The translations under genes and the position numbers were made by a program. A DNA stretch of 48,518 nucleotides, from assembly GCF_001672915.1 (NCBI RefSeq), contig NZ_LZKR01000025.1, positions 1 through 48,518 on the forward strand. The letters run 5' to 3'. Origin of the DNA: Mycobacterium sp. 1245805.9 (GTDB taxonomy: Bacteria; Actinomycetota; Actinomycetes; Mycobacteriales; Mycobacteriaceae). This document shows positions 41,152 to 48,518 of the stretch, piece after piece; within the stretch, counting starts at the first letter, position 1, and each line of letters starts with the position of its first letter. The notes below the pieces were generated by a model that was not told the DNA's origin, did no database searches, and saw only the letters and a program-made list of their open reading frames with translations.

Positions 41152-42417
41152 TCATCCGGCGGCCGGGGGACGCGGCATCACGGTCACGCGGAAGCCGTAG
41201 CGCGGGCCGTGGCCGTAGCCACCCCCCGCCGTGCCGGCGGGCATGCCCGGCATGCCGGGAATCGCCCCCGGGCCGGCCTGCACCGCGCCGGCGCCCGGGC
41301 CGACGGCGTTGGTCCAGCCGCCTCCGGCGAATGTCGCGCCCGCGTGGTTCTCCACCTGGGCGGCCGCCGTCCAGGCCTGCGGCACGGACAACCGACCGAC
41401 CAACGCAGCCTTGTTGGTGCCGACCGAAACGGCTCCGCTCAGGTCCGCGCCCGTCGCGCCGGCCGCCCCCGGCGTCAGCAGGGGCACCCACCCGGGATTC
41501 CCGGTACCGGCGCCCATCGGTGGTAGCGCGGTGGACGTCGGCGCCGCCGCAACCGAGACCGCGTTGATGTCGGCCATCCCACCGGTGACCGCCGGTTCGA
41601 TGACGGCGGGGCTCACGTATCCGGCCGAGACGAATCCGTTGAAGAACGAGGAGTTCAAGAACGTGCCGATTGCGTTGCCGTCCGCCCCATCCAGGAAATT
41701 CAGGATGGCGTCGAGGAATCCCGCCCCCGGGATGGCGGCCGCGGGGTTGGCGGCGGCCGAGACCGGTGACGAAAGACCTTGCAGCGCAGTCGGTATCGCG
41801 GACAGCAGCTGGTCCATCGTCTGGCTGCCGGTGCCCGCCGCGGTGCTCGTGGCCTGCGTGACCGCGGCGCCCTGGGCGGCCTGCCCGGCCGGATTGGTGG
41901 TCTGGGCCGGTTGATCGAACGGCGTCAGCGTGGACGCCGCCGCCGAACTCCCGGCATAGCCGTACATCGCGGCCGCGTCCTGGGCCCACATCTCGCCGTA
42001 CTGCGCCTCGGTGGCCGCGATCGCCGGCGTGTTCTGCCCCAGGAAGTTGGTCGCGACCAGTGCCGCGAGCAGGGCACGGTTGGCCGCCACCTCCGCCGGC
42101 GGCACCGTCATGGCAAACGCGGCCTCATAGGCCGCCGCCGCGGCCGCCGCCTGGGCGGAGGCCTGCTGGGCCAGCGCCCCAGTGCTGGTCATCCACTGCA
42201 CATAGGGCGCCGCCGCGGCGCCCATCGACGCGGAAGCCGGCCCCATCCACTCCTCGCTCGTCAGCCCGGTGATGACCGAGTCGTATGAGGCGGCCGTGGA
42301 ACCCAGCTCCGCTCCCAGCGCGGCCCAGGCCGTCGCGGCCGCCATCATCGGTGCCGAACCCGGCCCGGCGTACATGCGGGCCGAGTTGACTTCCGGTGGT
42401 AATGCTCCGAAATCCAT
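41152..42417 (-). CDS. PPE-SVP protein next to the ESX-5 genes
   Basis: 421 residues from the ATG at 42417 (MDFGALPPE). An ATG at 42426 would add MSA, but the AAGGGG ribosome site touches that codon and is 9 bases from the one chosen. Features are [14 protein letters not shown], the W-x-G turn in EEWMGPAS, the [20 protein letters not shown] block, SVP motif [15 protein letters not shown], and a Gly/Met/Pro-rich tail ending PRPPAAG. Its stop lies about 35 bases before the M-box promoter. It is probably an ESX-5 substrate. A 25-codon PE-like micro-ORF precedes it by 13 bases. Confidence 0.93.
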   Translation of the reverse strand: MDFGALPPEVNSARMYAGPGSAPMMAAATAWAALGAELGSTAASYDSVITGLTSEEWMGPASASMGAAAAPYVQWMTSTGALAQQASAQAAAAAAAYEAAFAMTVPPAEVAANRALLAALVATNFLGQNTPAIAATEAQYGEMWAQDAAAMYGYAGSSAAASTLTPFDQPAQTTNPAGQAAQGAAVTQATSTAAGTGSQTMDQLLSAIPTALQGLSSPVSAAANPAAAIPGAGFLDAILNFLDGADGNAIGTFLNSSFFNGFVSAGYVSPAVIEPAVTGGMADINAVSVAAAPTSTALPPMGAGTGNPGWVPLLTPGAAGATGADLSGAVSVGTNKAALVGRLSVPQAWTAAAQVENHAGATFAGGGWTNAVGPGAGAVQAGPGAIPGMPGMPAGTAGGGYGHGPRYGFRVTVMPRPPAAG

Positions 42418-42430
42418 TGCGGACATCCCC

Positions 42431-42508
42431 TTAACCGGCCGTCGCAGCGTTGACGGGGATCATGGCTGCGTTGCGCAGTGATTTCCGTTGTGTTACAAAG
42501 AAATACAT
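42431..42508 (-). CDS. 25-residue PE-like micro-ORF upstream of the PPE gene (possible PE relic)
   Basis: ATG at 42508 follows AAAGGAG by 7 bases; the TAA ends 13 bases before the PPE start. The peptide [15 protein letters not shown] aligns without gaps to typical PE starts (F3, T6, Q7, L11, A14, A15) and then reads [10 protein letters not shown]. The bases GGAG(T/A)AGTCCGATG at its start are shared with the 40610 micro-ORF, so the two have a common origin. CGGACT and AGTCCG form 6-bp inverted arms around its ribosome site, which could occlude it. Confidence 0.48.
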   Translation of the reverse strand: MYFFVTQRKSLRNAAMIPVNAATAG

Positions 42509-43034
42509 CGGACTTCTCCTTTAAAAGCGGATAGTCCGACCAAGCCACGGGCAGGGGCCGCCGAGCGAAGTCGGATATTGCCGATTCAAACGGCGGCGAG
42601 TGCACCGCGACCGGATCGGAAAGAAACGGTCGTTGTTGTCATGCGTTAACTGTCAATCGGCCAGTGCGCCCACCTCCCGTCCTGGCCAGGGGCGCTCATC
42701 GGGGTGCGCCATGGTTGCCCGAATCGGGACGAGACCCCGGCGAAAACCATGCGTGGGGCAAAAGCCGCCTGATTTCTAGGCGTCTTGCGACGATAGACCT
42801 AAATCCCCTTCTTAAGACGCATTTCCGCGGGGAAACTGTGCTCGGCGATGAGCATTGAGGATCATGGTGGCACCGGCGCCAACGCCCGGCAATGCGAACC
42901 GCTTATCCACCGAAAATTAATAGAAAGCTCATAGAACTCGCCTGCCGGGCCCGGACGCCGTGGGAATCGAAATCTGCACCGCGGCCGCCGAAAGCGATTG
43001 CGGCCGTTAGCCAGTCAGAACCGCACACGCGGCT
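42509..43034. other. 526-bp gene-free interval between eccA5 and the PPE micro-ORF
   Basis: No gene is supported on either strand. It separates the ESX-5 genes from the PPE region and should hold the eccA5 terminator and the PPE promoter. An AT-rich patch at about 42915-42940 (TATTAATTTTC on the minus strand) offers TANNNT boxes without a clear -35. The inverted repeat at 42780-42820 is listed separately. No second M-box was found. Confidence 0.6.
42780..42820. other. inverted repeat (7-bp arms) in the eccA5-PPE gap
   Basis: GCGTCTT (42780-42786) and AAGACGC (42814-42820) flank a 27-base AT-richer loop. It lies about 215 bases after the eccA5 stop and 270 bases upstream of the micro-ORF. It could be a leader structure or a loose terminator. 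Confidence 0.3.
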
Positions 43035-44864
43035 CTAGGACGACGGCTTCTTCTCGGCCACGGCCGTACGGATGCCCTCGAGCAGATCCTCGGCCGTCAA
43101 CTCCCGGAACCGGAGCAGCTGAGCCTCGCTGAACTCGCCGCTGGTCAGCACCGCGTCGAGGTCGTCGTCGTCGAGCCGGAAACTGCGGTGATCGCGCGCC
43201 TTTTCCACGACGTTGCGGACGAAGCCGGCGTTGCCGAGCGTGTCGATACCCCGAATCAGATCCCCGTCTTCGGAGTAGCTCTCGTCGAGGTAGAACTTGG
43301 TGTACGACGGCAACAACGCCTCGGCCGCCTCGTCGGTGATGACGTCCTCGTTCTCCCGGCCCATCAGCTTGGTCAGCGCAACGAGCTCGTCCGGGGTGTA
43401 GCTGAAGAACTCGATCACGGTCGAAAAGCGCCGCCGCAGACCCTGATTCACCTCGAGCATCTTGTCCATCGCCTTGGCATAGCCCGCGCCGAACACCACC
43501 AGCTCGTCGCGATGGTTCTCCATGTACAGCAGCAGCGTGTTGATGATCGCGTTGCCGTACGGGTCACCCTGGTGGTAGCCGCTCTCGTGCAGCGTGTGCA
43601 TCTCGTCGAAGAAGACCGCTCCGCCCAACGCCCCCTCGAGCATCTCCTCGGTGTTCTTCTCGGCGTCGGCCATGTACCGCCCCAACAGCTTGGTGCGGCT
43701 GGTCTCCACCACCAGCGGCTTGCGCAGTACGGTGAGCCCGCACAGCTGCTTGGTGAAGGCCCGCGCGACCGACGTCTTGCCGGTCCCGGGCGGTCCAAGC
43801 AGGAGGGTGTGGCGCGAGGTCACCGGCACCGGCAGGCCCATCTTCTCCCGGGCCAGGTTGACCTTGGTGGTCGACTTGATGAGCTTGATTTCCCGCTTGG
43901 CCCGTTCCATGCCCAGCATCGCGTTGAGCTCGGCGTCGCCTTCGGCCAGGTATTTGGCGGCCTCCTGGGCGTGGCGGAGGGCCTCCGTCTGCGCGCGCGT
44001 CGGCGCACTGTCCGGATCCCAGGGGTCGGTGCGCGCCTCGATCGTCTCCGGATCGGTCAGCACCAGCCGATAGTTGGGGTTGTCCAAGGCCTCTCGGGCC
44101 GGGGCGAACTTCGGGTCGCGCGAGTACACCCGGCGCAACAGCTCGACGGCCTCCTCCTCGCGGCCGACGTGTCGCAGGCACATGCCCTGCGTGTACAGCG
44201 CGATGTTGGCAGCCCCCGGCACCCGGTCGCCCTCGACGGCGTCCTGGCCGCGCCGGAAGGCCTCCTCGAACACGCCCAGCGAGGCCAGCGCAGTGGTCGC
44301 CATCGCGGCGCCCGCGGCCTTCAGCTCGGGGTGCCGCCACGTCTTGCCCTCGGGAAATTGGACGAGCACGTCGGGCCAGCGTCCGGTGCGGAAGTACAGC
44401 ACGCCCCGCACGTAGTTGACGACTTCCTCGTCGAAAGGATGCCGGGGCTCGACGCCGTCGAGCAGCTTCGCGGCTTCCTCGTAGCGTTTCGCCTCGGCGA
44501 GCACCGCCGCATACGCGCAGGCCAGCGACTCCACGCTGGTGACGGCCAGCCGCAGGAACAATCCGTCGGAGACCTCGGGCCGGAACTGCAGGTCGGTGAC
44601 CCCGAGGCGGCGCGTCTCCCAACCGAACGTCCGCACGGCCGCCCATGCGCCGGCGAGCACCTCGAGGCCCTGCTCACCGGCCAGCATCCGCGCCAGCCAG
44701 GCGTCGCACATCCCCGGGTCGAGCGTGGTGGCCGTGTTGAACATCTGCGCAGCCACCTGCGGGTTGTGGCTGGGCTGCAGCCCGTTGACCGAAATACCGG
44801 ACGCCAATAGTCCGGCGACCATTGCGTTACGGGCGTCTTCGGCGGTGGATTGCGAGCGCGTCAT
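43035..44864 (-). CDS. eccA5: ESX-5 type VII secretion AAA+ ATPase EccA5
   Basis: 609 residues, homologous to Rv1798 (610 aa). The N-terminal ~280 residues form a TPR-like helical domain that binds substrates or EspG. The C-terminal CbxX/CfqX-type AAA+ domain has Walker A GPPGTGKT (357-364), Walker [11 protein letters not shown] and a sensor/arginine-finger region around NQGLRRRF. It is cytosolic and thought to release chaperones from PE/PPE substrates. The ATG at 44864 overlaps the eccE5 stop (ATGA); a much longer upstream frame is a shadow of eccE5. Confidence 0.96.
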   Translation of the reverse strand: MTRSQSTAEDARNAMVAGLLASGISVNGLQPSHNPQVAAQMFNTATTLDPGMCDAWLARMLAGEQGLEVLAGAWAAVRTFGWETRRLGVTDLQFRPEVSDGLFLRLAVTSVESLACAYAAVLAEAKRYEEAAKLLDGVEPRHPFDEEVVNYVRGVLYFRTGRWPDVLVQFPEGKTWRHPELKAAGAAMATTALASLGVFEEAFRRGQDAVEGDRVPGAANIALYTQGMCLRHVGREEEAVELLRRVYSRDPKFAPAREALDNPNYRLVLTDPETIEARTDPWDPDSAPTRAQTEALRHAQEAAKYLAEGDAELNAMLGMERAKREIKLIKSTTKVNLAREKMGLPVPVTSRHTLLLGPPGTGKTSVARAFTKQLCGLTVLRKPLVVETSRTKLLGRYMADAEKNTEEMLEGALGGAVFFDEMHTLHESGYHQGDPYGNAIINTLLLYMENHRDELVVFGAGYAKAMDKMLEVNQGLRRRFSTVIEFFSYTPDELVALTKLMGRENEDVITDEAAEALLPSYTKFYLDESYSEDGDLIRGIDTLGNAGFVRNVVEKARDHRSFRLDDDDLDAVLTSGEFSEAQLLRFRELTAEDLLEGIRTAVAEKKPSS

Positions 44865-46066
44865 TGCGCCGCAGACACGCTCGCTGCGCTCTCCCGCTCC
44901 TGACCGACCGACAGCACCAGATCGTCGTCGTCGAGCAACGGACGGCTGGGGACGATTAAGAGGGGGCGGGCCGCCGGGGCGGGCAGGCTGGCACGAACCG
45001 CCGCCAATTGGCGGCCGGTGAGCCGATTGAGCCCCGACCACACGCTCCTGGGGAGGCGACGCTCGCTGTGGTAGCGCACCCAGGCCGACAGCTGCGGGCG
45101 GCCCGAGCTGGTGAGCAGGCGGATCGTGACGACCGCGGCGCCGACGTCAGGCAGCAACAGGTCTTCCAGCGTCTCGGTGGTGATGTCCGACGGCGTCAAC
45201 CAGAAGCTCGCGGCGAACCCGTTGAAGTGCTTGAGGTGTCGCCATCCCGGGCGACTCCACGTCGGCTCGAGATCGGCCAGCACCGCGCTGTCGACCTCGG
45301 CGAGCTCGTCGGCGGTCAGCGGCCGCGCCACGCAATTTTGCCCATCGAGGTCTTGGGCGAGCCGCTCGGTGGCCGCGACCAGGGTCGACGCGAGCGAGTC
45401 GCGGGCCGCCACGGCGGCGACGTTGCGCTGCGGGTTCATCCGCAGCACCAGCCAGGTGCGGCGCACGTAGGAGGTGGGCTCGTCGCTCACCACGCCCCAT
45501 TCCTCGGGTCCCCAGTCGTCCAGCTTGGACTTCTCGGCCGCCCTGGACTCGGGGCCGCCGCGGCGAACCTTCATCGTGACGATGTCGATGCCGTCGAGGT
45601 GGATGTCGAACTGGCGCAGGCCCTCGGCGACGGCGTGCACGGGCAGGATGGCGGCCGTGTTGCGGTGCCGGTGGCGGCCGGACGCGTCGTCCTCGCCGCC
45701 GTCCACCGCGATCACGCTCACCAGGTGGCCGTCGTACTGGCGCACGCCGACCTTGTCGCGCCCGAACCGGCGCTGGTGGTCGATCGCCGGCGTGCAGCCC
45801 GCCGTCAGCGCGGTGCCCGGGTCGGCGGACCAGTCCCACAGCCAGGTGGCCAGGCCGGAGGTCACCGTGAGGCCGTGGTGGGTGACCAGGGACAGCAGCG
45901 TGACCACCGCCGCCAGGCCGACCCCGACCCAGAACGCGATGTGGTGCTCGCCCTGCCAGGATGCCGGGCAGTGGCTGGCCACCAACAGGATCAGGATGTC
46001 GACCACAAACACCGCGGTGACCCGCGGCCACGACAAAGACAATCCAAAACTTCGCTGAGCCTTCAT
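44861..46066 (-). CDS. eccE5: ESX-5 membrane component EccE5
   Basis: 401 residues, homologous to Rv1797 (406 aa). Two N-terminal transmembrane helices (about residues 16-33 and 43-62; [38 protein letters not shown]) are followed by a cytoplasmic domain with [15 protein letters not shown] and [20 protein letters not shown]. EccE forms the outer rim of the EccBCDE inner-membrane complex. It ends in an acidic stretch ([16 protein letters not shown]). GGAG lies 11 bases before the ATG, and it is 19 bases after mycP5. Confidence 0.95.
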   Translation of the reverse strand: MKAQRSFGLSLSWPRVTAVFVVDILILLVASHCPASWQGEHHIAFWVGVGLAAVVTLLSLVTHHGLTVTSGLATWLWDWSADPGTALTAGCTPAIDHQRRFGRDKVGVRQYDGHLVSVIAVDGGEDDASGRHRHRNTAAILPVHAVAEGLRQFDIHLDGIDIVTMKVRRGGPESRAAEKSKLDDWGPEEWGVVSDEPTSYVRRTWLVLRMNPQRNVAAVAARDSLASTLVAATERLAQDLDGQNCVARPLTADELAEVDSAVLADLEPTWSRPGWRHLKHFNGFAASFWLTPSDITTETLEDLLLPDVGAAVVTIRLLTSSGRPQLSAWVRYHSERRLPRSVWSGLNRLTGRQLAAVRASLPAPAARPLLIVPSRPLLDDDDLVLSVGQERESAASVSAAQ

Positions 46067-46085
46067 TGCTATTGCTGCTCCGACC

Positions 46086-47978
46086 TCATTGCTGCTTCCG
46101 TGTCCGCTTCATGAACACTGCTATACCGAACACGGCGCCGCCGATCAGTAACGCTGCGGTCAACCCTCCGGCTGCCACCCATACTGGCACCATATCCCGG
46201 TGCGGGGCCGCCTTAGGAATATTCAGCGGTGCCGACAGTTGCTGCGGCGGCTTTGCTGGACCTTCCGGTACATCCCACGTCAAGGCCGCCACCGGATCGA
46301 TGACGCCGTAGCCGACCTGGTTGTCCACCCCGCGCGCCGGCGCCCGGGCCGTGCGCTCCAACCTGTTGATGACCTGATACGCCGATAGCTGCGGGTATTT
46401 GGCGCGCACGAGGGCGGCCACCCCGGACACGATCGCGGTCGAGAAACTGGTGCCGGCCGGAACCAGCAGCGTGTTGTCCGGGCCGTCGATGGCGTTGATC
46501 AACCCGTCGTCGCGGGGTGAGAGGCCGATGACGTCGGTCCCGGGCGCGGCGATTCCCACCCACGGCCCCGCGACGCTCGTCGTCCCCTGGCCCTGGCCGC
46601 CCTGGGTGAGCGGTCGGCCGTCGTTGTCGACCGCGCCCACCGTCAGCACGTAGTCGCTGTACCAGGACGGCGTCACCACCGTGCCCACACCGCTCCAGTC
46701 CCGCGGATCCTTGGGCTGCATGGGGTCGAAGGCCGGGTTCTGCTTGCAGTCCTTTTTGCTGGTGTCGCCCGCCGCCGCCACGATGACGACGTTCTTGTCG
46801 ACCGCCGCGTAGCGAACTGCGGCGCCCAGCGAGCGCTGATCGATGATGTTGCGCGAGCTCATGCAGGTCACGTCGGAGATGTTGATGACCGTGGCGCCCA
46901 GGTTCGCGGCGTGCACGATCGCCCGCGCCATGGTTTCGACGTCGTCGATCTTCGCCCGCGTCTGCGGGTCCTCGTCGCCGGTGTAGGCGTCCTTGAGGCC
47001 GAAGGCCTGGCTGGACTGGCGGATCGCGATGATGTCGACGTCCGGGGCGATGCCGCTGTACGCGTCAGGTGCCGAGGACGGCGCAGGCGGTGGGGGCGGC
47101 GGCGGCTTGGGCGGGTCCAGCGGACGCGGGTTGACGGGGTTGTCGACACCGACCACGTGCCCGCCGCCGGAATAGCTGGGAATCGTCACCGTTCCCCCGC
47201 CGCGGTTGGCCGACGGTGCCTGACCGGGCCCGGCTTGGGGTCCCCCGGGCGGTACGCCCGGACCGGCCGGCGGTCCGGCGGGTGCGGCCGGCGCGGGCGG
47301 CGCGCCGAACGGCCCGGGCGCCGGTGATTCCGACGGGGGCGGCGCGGGGACCATCGTCACGGTCTGCGGCAACGGCGACAAGGTCACCGTCTGGGGCGGT
47401 GGCGCTTTCGGCGGCGGTTCGGTGGTCGGGATCGTCACCGGCTTGCGCGGTGCCGCCGGCGGCGTCGCCGCGCCGCTGGCCGGGGCCGCGCCGATCATCG
47501 ACGCCACGATGGTGCCGTGCGCGTCGCAGTCCGACAGCCCGTCGCCCGACATGATGTAGTCGCCGCCGGGGATCAGGTGCGGAAACCGGGGGTGCGGCGT
47601 CACCCCGGTGTCGATGACGGCGACCTTCTGGCCCGCGCCGCGGCCGAATTGCCACGCCTCCTGCAGGTTCAGCATGTCCATGTACTTCGGCTGCAGCCGG
47701 AAGTCGGTTCCGGGCAGCACGCCGACCTCGGTGCAGTAGGAGTTCTGCTTCATCGGCGCCGGCGGCCCGGGCGGGCCGTCCGGCGGCACCGCCCCGGGAT
47801 CGACCGTCGGAGGCGAGATCGCGTAGGCGGGAGGCAGACCGGCTAATGCACCTGAGGTCAGCAGGAGTGCGGCGACGGTCGCGCGGGATGCGCGGCCGCG
47901 GCGGCGAGCGCCGTGATGCCTGCCCAGTCGCCGGCAGCGACCTTGTCCTTGGGCACCATCCATGAGCCGCCCACACAC
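46086..47978 (-). CDS. mycP5: ESX-5 mycosin serine protease MycP5 with an abnormal 5' end
   Basis: A subtilisin-family membrane protease that stabilises the ESX-5 complex. The catalytic triad is Asp in VIDTGVTPH, His in D-A-H-G-T and Ser in [11 protein letters not shown]. The signal sequence core ([21 protein letters not shown]), a long Pro-rich loop between the His and the second half of the domain, and a C-terminal transmembrane helix ([20 protein letters not shown]) then KRTRKQQ are all present. From about codon 33 the protein is authentic; the first ~30 codons are an out-of-frame reading of the upstream aldolase gene, so the native start is missing. The stated start (GTG) is only the limit of the open frame. 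Confidence 0.85.
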   Translation of the reverse strand: MCGRLMDGAQGQGRCRRLGRHHGARRRGRASRATVAALLLTSGALAGLPPAYAISPPTVDPGAVPPDGPPGPPAPMKQNSYCTEVGVLPGTDFRLQPKYMDMLNLQEAWQFGRGAGQKVAVIDTGVTPHPRFPHLIPGGDYIMSGDGLSDCDAHGTIVASMIGAAPASGAATPPAAPRKPVTIPTTEPPPKAPPPQTVTLSPLPQTVTMVPAPPPSESPAPGPFGAPPAPAAPAGPPAGPGVPPGGPQAGPGQAPSANRGGGTVTIPSYSGGGHVVGVDNPVNPRPLDPPKPPPPPPPAPSSAPDAYSGIAPDVDIIAIRQSSQAFGLKDAYTGDEDPQTRAKIDDVETMARAIVHAANLGATVINISDVTCMSSRNIIDQRSLGAAVRYAAVDKNVVIVAAAGDTSKKDCKQNPAFDPMQPKDPRDWSGVGTVVTPSWYSDYVLTVGAVDNDGRPLTQGGQGQGTTSVAGPWVGIAAPGTDVIGLSPRDDGLINAIDGPDNTLLVPAGTSFSTAIVSGVAALVRAKYPQLSAYQVINRLERTARAPARGVDNQVGYGVIDPVAALTWDVPEGPAKPPQQLSAPLNIPKAAPHRDMVPVWVAAGGLTAALLIGGAVFGIAVFMKRTRKQQ

Positions 47979-48502
47979 ACCACGTTGGGCAGCGCGAGGT
48001 AGTCGGGCGCGCTTTGCGGCGTGATGCCGCCGGTCGGGCAGAAACGCACATCGCCGAACGGCCCGTAGATCGACTTGAGCATCGGGATGCCGCCAGCCGC
48101 TTCGGCCGGGAAGAACTTGAGCGTCGTCAGGCCGAACTCCAGCGCCAGGATCAGCTCGGACGGCGTGGCGATGCCGGGCAGCCAGTCCAGTTCAGTCTTC
48201 CCCTGTGCCGCGGCCAGCATGGGCGTAATGCCCGGCGACACCGCGAACACCGCACCGGCATCCTTCGCCTGCCGGAAATGCTCCGGCCGCGTGAGCGTAC
48301 CGGCACCGACGATGGCGTCGCTGCCCAGGTCCTTCACAACGGCCCGGATCACGTCCAGCGCTACCGGCGTGCGCATCGTGATCTCGAACGTGCGGATACC
48401 GCCCTCGTACAGCGCGCGGCACACCTTGACGCCTTCATCGACAGATTGGAACTGCAGCAACGGGATGACCGGGCCGGCCTTGACGACGGAATCGATACCC
48501 AC
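47858..48502 (-). CDS. eda: 2-keto-3-deoxy-6-phosphogluconate (KDPG) aldolase, fused at its 3' end to mycP5 sequence
   Basis: 214 residues. It splits KDPG into pyruvate and glyceraldehyde 3-phosphate in the Entner-Doudoroff pathway. The TIM-barrel aldolase motifs are complete: the glutamate in IRTFEITMRT, VGAGTL, the Schiff-base lysine in LKFFPAEAAGG and CPTGGITP. GTG at 48502 has AGGAG 6 bases upstream. The last ~10 residues ([10 protein letters not shown]) are mycP5 sequence read in another frame, so the native C-terminus is lost. Sequence and codon style look proteobacterial. In mycobacteria eccD5 belongs here. It is probably a chimeric contig end. Confidence 0.85.
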   Translation of the reverse strand: MGIDSVVKAGPVIPLLQFQSVDEGVKVCRALYEGGIRTFEITMRTPVALDVIRAVVKDLGSDAIVGAGTLTRPEHFRQAKDAGAVFAVSPGITPMLAAAQGKTELDWLPGIATPSELILALEFGLTTLKFFPAEAAGGIPMLKSIYGPFGDVRFCPTGGITPQSAPDYLALPNVVCVGGSWMVPKDKVAAGDWAGITALAAAAAHPARPSPHSC

Positions 48503-48518
48503 AACGTTCTCCTAGATC

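Noticed and set aside
42427..43034. Possible second M-box, because AAGACGCC occurs on the minus strand
   Set aside because: The AGGTGAGG and GTGCCAAAGCTCT blocks are missing; only a short inverted repeat is present.

Overview
The window is a high-GC actinobacterial chromosome segment from a slow-growing Mycobacterium of the non-tuberculous kind (M. avium complex-like). The assignment rests on gene order and near full-length protein matches, recalled from memory, to the M. tuberculosis block from Rv1845c down to Rv1796 (ESX-5), read here in inverted orientation. The insertions seen at this place in M. tuberculosis (PE_PGRS34, vapBC13, Rv1835c, lipZ) are absent.

Layout. 1-8.4 kb: the end of an M56 (BlaR-type) peptidase, then gnd1, guaB1, two tandem CNNM/CorC-type membrane proteins and glcB. 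8.5-12.5 kb: a VWA/solute-binding-like membrane protein, a zinc-ribbon metallo-beta-lactamase-fold protein and a haloalkane dehalogenase-like hydrolase. 12.5-21 kb (minus strand): the glycine-cleavage and signalling block, with gcvP under a tandem glycine riboswitch, the MerR regulator resR, a DUF151 protein, a second MerR, garA, gcvH, and two DUF881 proteins flanking sbp. 21-28 kb: pgsA2, secA2 and ilvG (minus), with bacA divergent from ilvG. 28-34.4 kb: a flavoprotein/VOC operon behind a KstR-like site, a TetR regulator divergent from an F420-type nitroreductase with paired palindromic operators, a secreted S1-like protease, a sterol-desaturase-like protein and an NDH-2-like flavoprotein. 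34.4-42.5 kb: a magnesium-linked PPE/mgtC region with an M-box riboswitch and four PPE-SVP genes. 43-48 kb: the end of the ESX-5 locus (eccA5, eccE5, mycP5).

The genes group into central metabolism (pentose phosphate, purine salvage, glyoxylate, glycine cleavage), envelope and export functions (secA2, pgsA2, ESX-5) and Mg2+ homeostasis (M-box, mgtC, CNNM proteins).

The last ~600 bases are anomalous. A proteobacterial-looking KDPG aldolase gene runs into mycP5 exactly where the mycP5 start and eccD5 should be. This is either a chimeric contig end or an unusual rearrangement. The best candidates for new biology are the PE-like micro-ORFs between the M-box and the PPE genes, a PPE protein whose C-terminal tail is duplicated and resembles the end of MgtC, two ~60-bp intergenic repeats placed just after stop codons, and the operator-like palindromes described below.
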